From assembly GCA_016789705.1 (NCBI GenBank), contig JAEUQR010000166.1:1-57621 (forward strand): a stretch of DNA of 57,621 bases, in the 5' to 3' direction. Both the position numbers and the translations under genes were made by a program. The stretch's first letter is position 1. Every line of letters starts with the position of its first letter. This DNA is from Acidobacteriota bacterium (GTDB taxonomy: Bacteria; Acidobacteriota; Vicinamibacteria; Vicinamibacterales; UBA2999). The notes below the pieces were generated by a model. The model was not told where the DNA came from, searched no databases, and saw nothing but the letters and a program-made list of their open reading frames with translations. Positions 32,589 to 40,397 of the stretch are shown here, piece after piece.

Positions 32589-35468
32589 TTACCAGAGCAG
32601 CCGGAAGCCCAGGCGCGTGGTGAAGGGCGCCAGGATGGCCGTCGGACGCAGGAACGCCGCACCCGTCGAGCGGTTGATCGTCTCGGACGCGTAGCTGTTG
32701 GTCATGTTGAAGAAGTCAAGGAAGCCGCGGAAGCGGATGCGGTCCGTGATGTTGAAGGTGCGCTCGAGCCGCGTGTCGACCACCCAGATGTTCGGCTCGC
32801 GGCGCGAATCAGCCGACTCCGCGTAAATCGTCGACGCGGGGAAGGTGATGCCGGCGCTCGCCGCCAGGCCACCGTTGGCGGGCACGGCGATCGTGCGAGC
32901 GTAGTTCGTGCCCGACTGGTGACGCAGCACCGGCGAGATACGGATGCCCCAGGGGCCGTCGTAGCTCGCGGTCGCCTTCAGGTTCCAGAAGGTGCGCTCT
33001 TCCTGACCGGGCAGGTTGGCGTTGCGCGGGTAGCTGTTGGCCACAGTCTCCGGGAAGTCGTTCTGCATCGTGTAGCCGCCGCCGATCTGGCCGGACCAAC
33101 GGTTGCTGAAACGCTTCGTGACCGACGCCTCCACGGTGCTGTAGCGCGACTGACGGCCGGGGACGTTGTCGACCACCTGGTTCACGGGGAACTGCGAGAG
33201 GTTCGCCGTAGGGATGCCGAAGAGCGTGATGTTCTTGTCGTCGCCGTTGCCGAGCACGTTGTCGGGACCACGATCGACGAAATTGAACGGCACGCTGTAG
33301 GCACTCAGCGGACGGCCGGGGAACGTCGTGCCGGTGAGGTCGTCTTCCGTCTTGTAGACGTAGCCCACGCGCGCGCCGAGGGTGTCGGTGATCTGCTGCT
33401 CGAAGAACAGGCCGAGTTCGTGCGTGAAGGGCTGCTTGATGTCGGGGTTGAGGCTGATCGCGCCCGAGGTCTGCTGGGCCGTGAGCGCACCCTGCTCGCC
33501 GAGCTGGAAGCGGCGGTCGCCGTTGGTGTCGGTCCAGTTGTAGGTCACGAACTTGTTGGCGATGTTCGGGTTCGCATCACCACCAAGGCCCACGCCGGGG
33601 TTGTGCCAGAACAGGCCGTAGTTGGCCTTCAGCACCGAGCGGCCTTCACCCGAGAAGTCGTAGATGAAGCCCACACGCGGCGCGAACGACTGCCACGTGT
33701 ACATGTCCCTCTTCTCGAACGTCTGCGTAGGCACAGTGAAGGGGCCGTTGGTGCTGCCGAGCTGCGTCTGCTCGGGCAGGTAGCCCTGGTAGTTGTCGTA
33801 GCGCACACCGAGGTTCATGGTGAACTTGCCCCAGTTCCAGGTGTCGTTGATGAAGGCGCCGAACACGTTCAGGCCCGACTGCGACGTCAGGCTGTCGTGC
33901 GCGTCGAGGCTGCCCACCGCGCCCGAGGCCGTCGGGAAGCCGAACGAGACCGAGCTCGCCACGCCGTTGGCGAAGAGGAGCTCCGTGTTGCTGGTGCCCC
34001 AGCGCTGTTCGTAGCCTTCCCAGCCACGTTCACGAAGCAGTTCCACGCCACCCTTGAAGGTGTGCGTACCCATGCTGGCCGTGTCCACGAAGTAGGTGCT
34101 CGCCGCCGTGTACTGCTTGCGGTCGCGGTCGAGCTGCCAGCGCTGTTCCGAACCCTGCAGGGTCAGCGCGCCGGTGTCGCGCAGCCAGAAGCTGTCGCTG
34201 CCGTTCGAGAGCAGCGGGAAGTAGTAGCCGAAGTCGCCGAAACGCGCTTCCACGTACAGCTTGTCGCTGACAGTGCCGTTCCACTCAGCCTTGTAGACCC
34301 AGCTGCCCGAGTTCTGCTCGTTGGTCTGGCCTTCATCCGTGTAGGTGTAGCCGGCATTCGGCAGGCGGTTCGGCTGGATCTTCTGGCCCCACTGGTAGTA
34401 GCCGATGATCTTGTTGTTCTGGTTGACCTGGTAGGTCAGCTTGCCCACCGGGTTCCAGAGCTTGGTGTCGAACGTCTTGTCGAAGGTGAAGAGGGGCTGC
34501 GCCACCGCGTTCTTCTGCGTGCGGTAGGTGCCGAACCACCAGATCCTGTCCTTCTTGATCGGGCCACCGGCGTTGATCGCCGTGTCGTAGTAGTGGTCGA
34601 TCTCGTTGGCGCCGTTGCGGAAGCCGAAGCCGCCGTTGGCCACCGACGTCGTGTACTTGTCAGGCAGGTTCGAGCCCTGGATCGAGTTGTTGTACCAGTC
34701 GAGGTAGTACTCTCCCGAGAACGTGTTGCCGCCCGACTTGGCGATGAACTGGCTCTGCACGCCGGGGTTCGGCATTTCGGCCGTCTGGCCGGTGGTGCCG
34801 AGGAACACTTCTTCGAGCGACGAGTAGTCGAAGTAGAAGCCGGCGCCGCCGGTGCCTTCGGTGGTGTTGATGCCCTCGATGAGCACGCGCACCTGGCCGG
34901 TGAAGCCGTAGGCCGAGTAACCCGTCTGCGTGCCGGCGCGGTTGCCGCCGACGTCGATGCGGGTCATCTGCACGGCAGGCGTCACGGCGAGCAGCGACCA
35001 CATGTCGCGGCCGTTCGGAATCGACTGCAGCTGCTCGACCTTGAAGTTCTGCTGAATACGCGTCGCCGAGGTATCGATGACGGGTGATTCGCCGGTGACC
35101 GTCACGGTCTCCTGCAGGGTGGCGAGCGCCAGCTCGATGTTCACGTTGGCCGTGAAGCCGAGCGAGAGCTGGATGCCTTCACGCTTGACGGTGTTGAAAC
35201 CGGCCAGCTCGTAGGTCACCGTGTAGGTGCCGGGAGGCAGCGCGGGGAACCGGTAGTTGCCGGTTTCCGTGGTCACCGCCGTCTGCGCACCGAGCGCCGA
35301 CGGGCTGGTGGCCGTGACGGTCACGCCGGGCAGCACGGCGCCCTGCGCGTCGCTCACGCGACCCTGAATCGTACCCGTGCTGCTTGCGCCGCCGCCCTGA
35401 GCGAACACGCTCGTGGCGGTCACCGCGGCAAACGCCACGGCGAGCAGCCCGATAAACCATCGCTTCAT
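32589..35468 (-). CDS. TonB-dependent receptor with N-terminal carboxypeptidase-regulatory domain (Oar-like)
   Basis: About 959 residues from the ATG at 35468, which has GGAGG 6 nt upstream. The signal peptide covers 1-23. A CarboxypepD_reg domain (about 31-112; GRVSDAQGAVLPGVTV, PPGTYTVTYELAGF) is followed by a TonB-box-like ETVTVTG and a plug domain (about 128-240). The rest is a long outer-membrane beta-barrel ending in a terminal aromatic (FRLLW). This Oar-like architecture is one of the most expanded families in Acidobacteria and is expected to take up large or complex substrates, often carbohydrates; the ligand is unknown. It stands alone with its own terminator and no SusD partner. Confidence 0.92.
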   Translation of the reverse strand: MKRWFIGLLAVAFAAVTATSVFAQGGGASSTGTIQGRVSDAQGAVLPGVTVTATSPSALGAQTAVTTETGNYRFPALPPGTYTVTYELAGFNTVKREGIQLSLGFTANVNIELALATLQETVTVTGESPVIDTSATRIQQNFKVEQLQSIPNGRDMWSLLAVTPAVQMTRIDVGGNRAGTQTGYSAYGFTGQVRVLIEGINTTEGTGGAGFYFDYSSLEEVFLGTTGQTAEMPNPGVQSQFIAKSGGNTFSGEYYLDWYNNSIQGSNLPDKYTTSVANGGFGFRNGANEIDHYYDTAINAGGPIKKDRIWWFGTYRTQKNAVAQPLFTFDKTFDTKLWNPVGKLTYQVNQNNKIIGYYQWGQKIQPNRLPNAGYTYTDEGQTNEQNSGSWVYKAEWNGTVSDKLYVEARFGDFGYYFPLLSNGSDSFWLRDTGALTLQGSEQRWQLDRDRKQYTAASTYFVDTASMGTHTFKGGVELLRERGWEGYEQRWGTSNTELLFANGVASSVSFGFPTASGAVGSLDAHDSLTSQSGLNVFGAFINDTWNWGKFTMNLGVRYDNYQGYLPEQTQLGSTNGPFTVPTQTFEKRDMYTWQSFAPRVGFIYDFSGEGRSVLKANYGLFWHNPGVGLGGDANPNIANKFVTYNWTDTNGDRRFQLGEQGALTAQQTSGAISLNPDIKQPFTHELGLFFEQQITDTLGARVGYVYKTEDDLTGTTFPGRPLSAYSVPFNFVDRGPDNVLGNGDDKNITLFGIPTANLSQFPVNQVVDNVPGRQSRYSTVEASVTKRFSNRWSGQIGGGYTMQNDFPETVANSYPRNANLPGQEERTFWNLKATASYDGPWGIRISPVLRHQSGTNYARTIAVPANGGLAASAGITFPASTIYAESADSRREPNIWVVDTRLERTFNITDRIRFRGFLDFFNMTNSYASETINRSTGAAFLRPTAILAPFTTRLGFRLLW

Positions 35469-35966
35469 TCGAATCCTCCAATGGCCTGTGGGGGCGACCT
35501 GTGGGCAGGCCGGCCACGTGGCCCTGACATGCACGTCAACGGACAACGACAAACCGATCGCACGAACCGCGCGTGACCGGGCAGTGCAAGAGAAGGTCGA
35601 ACGCCTCGGGAAGACGGGTACGGCGCGCAAGCGACGTACCCGGCCCGGTGTGGAAGACGGAGTCACCCGTCGCCCAGTCGCGCTCTCCGATCCTCAACGG
35701 CCTCACGTCCGTGAGCGACACGGCGAGAGACCTACCGACAAACAAAGAAGAACAATGACAACGAGCGGCGTCCAGCCAGGGGCAGGACGTGCTAATAGCG
35801 TGGCAGGTTACTGGAGGCGGGGACGAAAAGGCAACAGCGACGTAAACTACGCCTTCCCCTCATCGGAGCTTATAGTTACGCGTTTCGTAAGGGACCTGTC
35901 CCCCGAGCCGTTCGGAACTGTGAGGGGGACTGTCCCCATTCTGGGCCGGGCCAGACTTCCTGATGG
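35469..35966. other. Long intergenic region upstream of the TonB receptor gene
   Basis: This 498-base stretch lies between the receptor start and the stop of the EamA gene, both on the minus strand. It holds an A-rich patch around 35739-35765, a TATAAG hexamer on the minus strand (35869-35874) that could be a -10 with a long leader, and the palindromic element at 35891-35950. I see no frame with coding character. Confidence 0.4.
35891..35950. repeat. REP-like palindromic element (GGGAC..GTCCC family), copy A
   Basis: GGGACCTGTCCCCC (35891-35904) and GGGGGACTGTCCCC (35924-35937) are each palindromic and are roughly reverse complements of each other. The right half continues as ATTCTGGGCCGGG, which is nearly the same as the left arm of the element at 38048. 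It lies just after the EamA stop codon. Confidence 0.75.
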
Positions 35967-36866
35967 TCAGACGGGCTTGAGGACGACTGGAGACAGCCGG
36001 GTCAAGAAGACCCCCGCCAGGATGGCCGCCGCCCCCAGGGCCTGCCCCGGGGTGACCGTTTCGCCCAGCCACAGCCAGGCCACGACCATGGCCGCAATCG
36101 GGGTCAGGTTGCTGTAGGCGGACGTCCGTGTCGCCCCGAGCTTCTGCACTCCGGTGTACCAGATGACGTAGGCGAGCACGAGACAGAAGGTGGACGACCA
36201 GAGCATGAGCGTCCAGCCCCACCACGACACGGCCGCCCACTCGGTGGCGGCGAGCGACGGCACGGCGAAGAGCAGGTAGAGCGGCACCGCCACGATGGCC
36301 GCCCACGCGGTCAGCATCGTGGGCGAATACCGGCCGAGCATGGGTCGCGAGGCCACCGAGTAGGCCGACCAGCAGAGCATCGCCACGAAGACCAGCGCGT
36401 CACCGGTGAGCGACGCCCGGGTCACCGCGGCGCCGGCGCCCACCACGAAGTACAGGCCCACCACCGACAGTACAGCGCCGGCCCAGCGCGTCCACGGCAG
36501 CTCTTCGTGGCCCACGACCGACGAGAAGAGCGACACCACGACGGGCGTCAGGCCGAAGATGAGGCCGGTGTTGGCGACGCTCGTGGCCGGCACACCCGAG
36601 ACGAACAGCAACTGGTAGAACGTACCGCCGATGAGGCCGAGGAACACGACGCGGCCCCGATCCGAGCGCTCGACCGCGCGCTCGTCGGGATGCATCCGCC
36701 AGAGGATGAGCGCGAAGGCCGCGCCCGCCACCACCATCCGCAGGGCATTGAAGGCGTGCACCGGGAACTCGGCGAGCGCCACCTTGATGACCGACAGATT
36801 GGTGCCCCAGGCCACGATCACCAGCACGAGCAGGAGGTCGAGCATCCCGAAGCGGCTTTGACTCAC
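35967..36866 (-). CDS. EamA/DMT-family transporter
   Basis: About 299 residues with ten hydrophobic helices in two homologous halves, the EamA/RhaT (10-TMS drug/metabolite) pattern. The first half begins LVLVIVAWGTNLSVIKVALAEFPVHAFNALRMV and the second half has WSAYSVASRPMLGRYSPTMLTAWA, then ending YTGVQKLGATRTSAYSNLTPIAAMVVAWLWLGE, all typical. It probably exports a metabolite or amino acid by proton exchange. The start is uncertain: GTG at 36866 or ATG at 36845. It follows atpE on the same strand but is separated from it by a hairpin. Confidence 0.85.
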   Translation of the reverse strand: MSQSRFGMLDLLLVLVIVAWGTNLSVIKVALAEFPVHAFNALRMVVAGAAFALILWRMHPDERAVERSDRGRVVFLGLIGGTFYQLLFVSGVPATSVANTGLIFGLTPVVVSLFSSVVGHEELPWTRWAGAVLSVVGLYFVVGAGAAVTRASLTGDALVFVAMLCWSAYSVASRPMLGRYSPTMLTAWAAIVAVPLYLLFAVPSLAATEWAAVSWWGWTLMLWSSTFCLVLAYVIWYTGVQKLGATRTSAYSNLTPIAAMVVAWLWLGETVTPGQALGAAAILAGVFLTRLSPVVLKPV

Positions 36867-36912
36867 GTGGGCCCCCCGCAGGCGCGGCGCATGGCGATTC
36901 GCCGTACAGACG

Positions 36913-36947
36913 AACAGGGGCAAGTCACGAAGTGACCTGCCCCTGTT
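36913..36947 (-). terminator. Long hairpin after atpE (REP-like)
   Basis: AACAGGGGCAAGTCAC (36913-36928) pairs with GTGACCTGCCCCTGTT (36932-36947) over 16 bp with a 3-nt loop. The single mismatch is A-C on the plus strand but a G-U wobble in minus-strand RNA. So the structure is fully paired in the atp transcript, which ends 20 nt upstream. There is no U-tract. Confidence 0.6.
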
Positions 36948-36967
36948 GCCGAAGCGCTGCCGCCGGC

Positions 36968-37303
36968 TTAACCGCCGAACGGCTTGAGGAAGAACAGGAT
37001 CAGCGAGATGAGCAGCACGTAGATGACGAGCGACTCAATCAGCACGAGACCGAGAATCAGCGCGCCGCGGATTTCGCCAGCCGCACCGGGGTTGCGCGCG
37101 ATCGCCTCGGTGGCCGAGCTGACGGCGCGACCCTGGCCGAGCGCTCCACCCGCCGCCGCGATGGCGAGGGCAAAGCCGGCCGTGATGATCGACCACTGCA
37201 CCAGCGCGGTGTTCGTGGCACCGGCGTCCTGGGCGTAGACGGGGGACACGAGGCCCGCGACCAGCAGCATCACGAACGCAGACAGGATTGACCGAGTACT
37301 CAA
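36968..37303 (-). CDS. atpE: F-type ATP synthase subunit c with N-terminal signal sequence
   Basis: About 111 residues. An N-terminal hydrophobic segment ending in SPVYAQ looks like a cleavable signal, and is followed by the two-helix hairpin: ALAIAAAGGALGQGRAVSSATEAIARNPGAAGEI, then ALILGLVLIESLVIYVLLISLILFF. The ion-binding carboxylate is Glu in IESLVIY. The Gln in the GQG motif of helix 1 and the Ser after the Glu match ligands of Na+-binding c-rings, though the following Thr is Leu. AGGAGG lies 6 nt before a TTG at 37303 (GTG at 37306 has only 3 nt), so I take TTG. The ribosome-binding site overlaps the atpI stop. Confidence 0.9.
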   Translation of the reverse strand: MSTRSILSAFVMLLVAGLVSPVYAQDAGATNTALVQWSIITAGFALAIAAAGGALGQGRAVSSATEAIARNPGAAGEIRGALILGLVLIESLVIYVLLISLILFFLKPFGG

Positions 37304-37313
37304 CACACGCCTC

Positions 37314-37757
37314 CTACGAAGACCTGGAATGCGGCCCGCCATCGCGAGCCCGAACTGTTCGCACGAACTCGACGGTGGCAGCGACGGCCGGCGCAGTGAC
37401 GCCTGCCAGCATCGCCATCGGGTCGAACTCGAAACGCGCCATCATAACGTAAGCGCCGCCCGCGAGTATAGCATGCCTTGTGAAAAACTTCACGAACCCC
37501 GCCCGCTGGGGTCTCGGCGGCGGCGCCTCGCCCCCCTCGGGGTCGGCGGGACCTGCGGCCCCGGTCCACACGCCGTCCACCCCGGCCCTGATTCCGCGAT
37601 AACTGAGGGCGATGAGGGCGAAGCCGCCAAGCACCCCGAGGGCGCGAGCCGGCCGGCCCGGCCAGCACACGGCGGCCGCCGCGGCAAGCACCGCGGCGGC
37701 GATGACGGAGTCACGTTCGAGGCGCGACAGGAAGGGGTCGCGGCCGGGCGCGGTCAT
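37314..37757 (-). CDS. atpI: ATP synthase subunit I (AtpI-like)
   Basis: About 147 residues with hydrophobic segments near 18-55 and two at the C-terminus (VKFFTRHAILAGGAYVMMARFEFDP, then MLAGVTAPAVAATVEF), a pattern of ATP-synt_I proteins, which help assemble the c-ring. The ATG at 37757 overlaps the atpZ stop (ATGA). It is followed directly by atpE; the subunit a gene (atpB), which normally stands between, is absent. A Pro/Gly/Glu-rich loop (about 68-85) separates the halves. Confidence 0.7.
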   Translation of the reverse strand: MTAPGRDPFLSRLERDSVIAAAVLAAAAAVCWPGRPARALGVLGGFALIALSYRGIRAGVDGVWTGAAGPADPEGGEAPPPRPQRAGFVKFFTRHAILAGGAYVMMARFEFDPMAMLAGVTAPAVAATVEFVRTVRARDGGPHSRSS

Positions 37758-38023
37758 GGTTGGCCAGACGGCGCAGGCGGCACCGCCGGCGGGCGGCTGC
37801 GCTCGGTGGCGGCGACGGATTGCATCGTCCGCACCACGTTCAGCACGCCGGCGGCGAGGCCCATCGCAAAGCCCAGCAGCGACAGCCACGGTGACGTGCC
37901 GAGCTGGCCATCGAGCCAGAAGCCGGCGCCAAAACCCAGCACGAGGGCAAACACAAACGCCAGGCCGATCGTGCTGAGCTGACCCAGCGTCTTGAGCGTG
38001 CGCGCGTCGGGACCAGCGGCCAC
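37754..38023 (-). CDS. atpZ: AtpZ/AtpI-type small membrane protein of the ATP synthase operon
   Basis: About 89 residues from a GTG at 38023. Two helices with the pattern LGQLSTIGLAFVFALVLGFGAGFWLDGQLGTSPWLSLLGFAMGLAAGVLNV match the PF09527 family (the first gene of many atp operons; proposed Mg2+/Ca2+ channel with AtpI). TACACT on the minus strand (38031-38036) is 7 nt before the GTG, so the mRNA may be leaderless. A longer frame upstream reads through a palindromic element and is rejected. Confidence 0.8.
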   Translation of the reverse strand: MAAGPDARTLKTLGQLSTIGLAFVFALVLGFGAGFWLDGQLGTSPWLSLLGFAMGLAAGVLNVVRTMQSVAATERSRPPAVPPAPSGQP

Positions 38024-38047
38024 AGCCCCCAGTGTAGCCGCGGATGA

Positions 38048-38119
38048 GGGACTGTCCCTATTCTGGACCGGCCCGGACAACGCATGAAGTCCGGCATTAC
38101 CCAGATTAGGGACAGTCCC
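38048..38119. repeat. REP-like palindromic element, copy B, in the divergent atpZ / VWA region
   Basis: The 19-nt arms at 38048-38066 and 38101-38119 are inverted copies with one mismatch; both begin or end with the palindrome GGGACTGTCCC. A nested stem (CCGGAC 38073-38078 with GTCCGG 38089-38094) lies inside. The left arm plus following ACCGG matches the right half of the element at 35924-35950 almost base for base. Confidence 0.85.
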
Positions 38120-38138
38120 CCGCCGCGTCGGCCGGGAC

Positions 38139-38144
38139 TATACT
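38139..38144 (+). promoter_or_regulatory. -10 element (TATACT) for the VWA genes
   Basis: TATACT stands 43 nt before the ATG at 38188 and just beyond the palindromic element. No -35 match is seen. Confidence 0.4.
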
Positions 38145-38187
38145 GGCGCCAACCGCGGGACCGCGCCCTCCCGCCGCCCCAACCCAC

Positions 38188-39072
38188 ATGGTCCACCGAC
38201 CGCCTCGCCTCATCGTGGGCTGCCTCGTGGCGCTCCTCGCCGGCGTCAGCCTCGGCGCGCAGGCACGCGAGCGTGTGGCCTACATCTCACTGGTCGATCG
38301 CGCGACCGGCATGGCGCGCGACACGCTCACCGCCGCCGACATCGTCATCCGCGAAGACAAGGTGACACGCGAGGTGCTGCGTGTCACGCCCGCCACCGGC
38401 CCGCTGCCGATCGCCGTGCTTGTCGATACGAGCGCCCAGGCCGAACCGACGATTCCCGACGTCCGCAACGCCCTCACCGCATTCTTCGCCGCGCTCGGCG
38501 ACACCGGCCCCGTGGCCCTCATCGGCTACGGCGAGCGGCCCACCGTGCTCACCAACTACACGAACACACCGGCGGCGCTCGCGGCGGGCATCGGCAGGGT
38601 GTTCGCGCGCCCCGGTACCGGCGCCACGGTGATGGAAGCGGTGTTCGAGGCGGCCGGCGGCCTCGCCACGCGTGAGGGCGAACGCGCCGCCATCGTCGTG
38701 CTCAGTGCGACCACGCCCGAGCAGAGCAACATCCACTTCACGCGCGCGCTGTCCCGCCTCCAGAGCTCCGGCGCGACGCTCCACGTCGTCTCGCTCACCG
38801 CCCCCGGCCGCGCGCTCTTCGACGACAACGCGCGCCAGCGCGACACCCTCTTCGACCGCGGCGTGCGGCTCACCGGCGGCACGCGCCGCGACGTCGTGGC
38901 AAGCCAGGCCTTGCCGCAGGCGCTCACCGAGGTCGCCCGCGTGCTCACCCACCAGTTCCGAGTGGTCTACGCGCGTCCGCAGGCCCTGATTCCCCCCGAC
39001 ACGTTCGAGGTAACGGCTGCCACACCCGGCCTCATCGCCTCTGGCGGGGTGGCGCGAGGTCAGCCGCAATGA
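38188..39072 (+). CDS. Exported VWFA-domain protein (Acidobacterial type), degenerate MIDAS
   Basis: The 294-residue protein has a signal peptide (about 1-24, ending LGAQ), a short beta-rich part (YISLVDRATGMARDTLTAADIVIRED) and a von Willebrand A domain (about 73-275). The MIDAS motif DxSxS is DTSAQ (80-84), so the last serine is replaced and metal binding may be weak. It overlaps the next VWA gene by 4 nt (ATGA), and the two proteins are paralogous. Family knowledge: VWFA-related Acidobacterial proteins (TIGR03436) are exported and of unknown function. Confidence 0.85.
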   Translation: MVHRPPRLIVGCLVALLAGVSLGAQARERVAYISLVDRATGMARDTLTAADIVIREDKVTREVLRVTPATGPLPIAVLVDTSAQAEPTIPDVRNALTAFFAALGDTGPVALIGYGERPTVLTNYTNTPAALAAGIGRVFARPGTGATVMEAVFEAAGGLATREGERAAIVVLSATTPEQSNIHFTRALSRLQSSGATLHVVSLTAPGRALFDDNARQRDTLFDRGVRLTGGTRRDVVASQALPQALTEVARVLTHQFRVVYARPQALIPPDTFEVTAATPGLIASGGVARGQPQ

Positions 39073-40016
39073 CTCGTCCGCTTTCCACGCTCGCCGCCGT
39101 CGTCGCGGCCACCGTCGCGCTCACGCTCGTGCCGGTCTCGGCGCAGCCGCCCCAGGTGCGCCGGCCAGCGGACCAGGTGTTCCGCGCCGCCGTCGAGATG
39201 GTGTCGCTCAACGTGACCGTCACGGACCAGAAGCATCACTACCTGACCGATCTCGACTCGAAGGACTTCTCCATCTTCGAAGACGGCGCGAAACAGGAGA
39301 TCGCCTACTTCAACCGCACCACGCTGCCCATCGCGCTGTCGCTGCTGCTCGACACGAGCGCCAGCATGGAATCGCGCATGACGACGGCGCAGGATGCCGC
39401 CATCGGGTTTGCCCGCAAGCTGCGGCCGCAGGATCTGGCGCAGGTCGTGGACTTCGACACGCGCGTCGAGATCCTGCAGAGTTTCACGACCGATGCCGCC
39501 GCGCTCGAGACCGCCATCCGCAACACGACCGCCGGCGGCTCGACGTCGATGTACAACGCCCTCTACATCTCGCTCAAGGAGCTGGTGAAGGTGCAGGCGA
39601 AGTCGGACGACGACGTGCGCCGCCGCGCCGTGGTGCTGCTCTCGGACGGCGAAGACACCTCGAGCCTCGTGACCTACGAGGAAGTGCTCGATCTGGCGAA
39701 GCGCTCGGCCACGACCATCTACACGATCGGCCTGCAGTCGCGCGAGACGTCGATCTCGAAGGGCTTCCGCGAAGCGGAGTTCGTGCTGCGCCAGCTGGCG
39801 CAGGAAACCGGCGGCCGGGCGTTCTTCCCGCAGCGTGCCGAAGACCTCACCGCCATCTACGGCGAGATCGCGGACGAACTCGCCAGCCAGTACGTGATCG
39901 GCTACGCGTCCACGAATCCCAAACGCGACGGCGCCTGGCGCCGGCTGAATGTGCTGGTGGGCCGCCAGGGGACGACGGCGCGCACGAAGCGCGGCTACTT
40001 CGCGCCGGTCTCGTAG
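39069..40016 (+). CDS. VWFA-related Acidobacterial domain protein (TIGR03436), intact MIDAS
   Basis: The 315-residue protein has a signal peptide (about 1-26), the TIGR03436 leader pattern EMVSLNVTVTDQKHHYLTDLDSKDFSIFEDG, and a VWA domain (about 85-300) with the full MIDAS DTSAS (95-99), a TxxT-like GGSTSMYNAL and LSDGEDTSS. The C-terminus YVIGYASTNPKRDGAWRRLNV is also typical. It probably binds a divalent metal and a partner protein outside the cytoplasm. It is translationally coupled to its paralogue. Confidence 0.92.
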   Translation: MTRPLSTLAAVVAATVALTLVPVSAQPPQVRRPADQVFRAAVEMVSLNVTVTDQKHHYLTDLDSKDFSIFEDGAKQEIAYFNRTTLPIALSLLLDTSASMESRMTTAQDAAIGFARKLRPQDLAQVVDFDTRVEILQSFTTDAAALETAIRNTTAGGSTSMYNALYISLKELVKVQAKSDDDVRRRAVVLLSDGEDTSSLVTYEEVLDLAKRSATTIYTIGLQSRETSISKGFREAEFVLRQLAQETGGRAFFPQRAEDLTAIYGEIADELASQYVIGYASTNPKRDGAWRRLNVLVGRQGTTARTKRGYFAPVS

Positions 40017-40031
40017 CCGCGGCGGGGCGCG

Positions 40032-40037
40032 TATAGT
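40032..40037 (+). promoter_or_regulatory. -10 element (TATAGT) giving a leaderless transcript
   Basis: TATAGT is 9 nt before the ATG at 40047 and no ribosome-binding site precedes the ATG. Transcription would start at or within a few bases of the A of ATG. Confidence 0.5.
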
Positions 40038-40046
40038 ACTGGGCGC

Positions 40047-40397
40047 ATGACGACGCCCGCGGCGCCCGACGACACCTTCGACCTGTACGACCTGCGCGTG
40101 GAAGTCGTGGCCACCGAACGGCCGATGGTCTGCCGGCACGCCGCCGGCGACGCGTTCGAGGTCCACGGCGAACTGCTCGTGATGGGCGCGGGACAGTCGT
40201 TCTCGCTCTACGCGCTGGCCGCGATCCTGCCGCTGCTGCCCGCCAAGCAGCGTCCCACGCATCCACACGACTGGATGACCACCGACGCCGACATCGCGTG
40301 CCCCGACCCGCACTGCGGCGCGCGCTTCCGCATCACGCGTCTCGGCCGGCGCACCTTCAGCCACGCGGAGACAACCGTCGTGCCGCTGCCGCGCTGA
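40047..40397 (+). CDS. TIGR04076-family protein
   Basis: The 116-residue protein resembles the TIGR04076 family: YDLRVEVVATERPMVCRHAAGDAFEVHGELLVM, SFSLYALAAILPLLPAKQR, then DIACPDPHCGARFRITR. Two cysteines plus His (CPDPHC) could bind metal. Function of the family is unknown; members often lie beside aldo-keto reductases, as here. Its TGA shares a base with the ATG of the reductase (TGATG at 40395-40399), so they are coupled. Confidence 0.75.
   Translation: MTTPAAPDDTFDLYDLRVEVVATERPMVCRHAAGDAFEVHGELLVMGAGQSFSLYALAAILPLLPAKQRPTHPHDWMTTDADIACPDPHCGARFRITRLGRRTFSHAETTVVPLPR

Noticed and set aside
32361..35087. Plus-strand open frame of 908 codons opposite the TonB receptor
   Set aside because: It mirrors the barrel gene on the other strand, with low-complexity Val/Arg/Glu content and no recognisable domain.
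38024..38080. Longer AtpZ start at a TTG
   Set aside because: The added residues are a translation of the palindromic element at 38048-38119; the GTG at 38023 has a -10 at the right distance.
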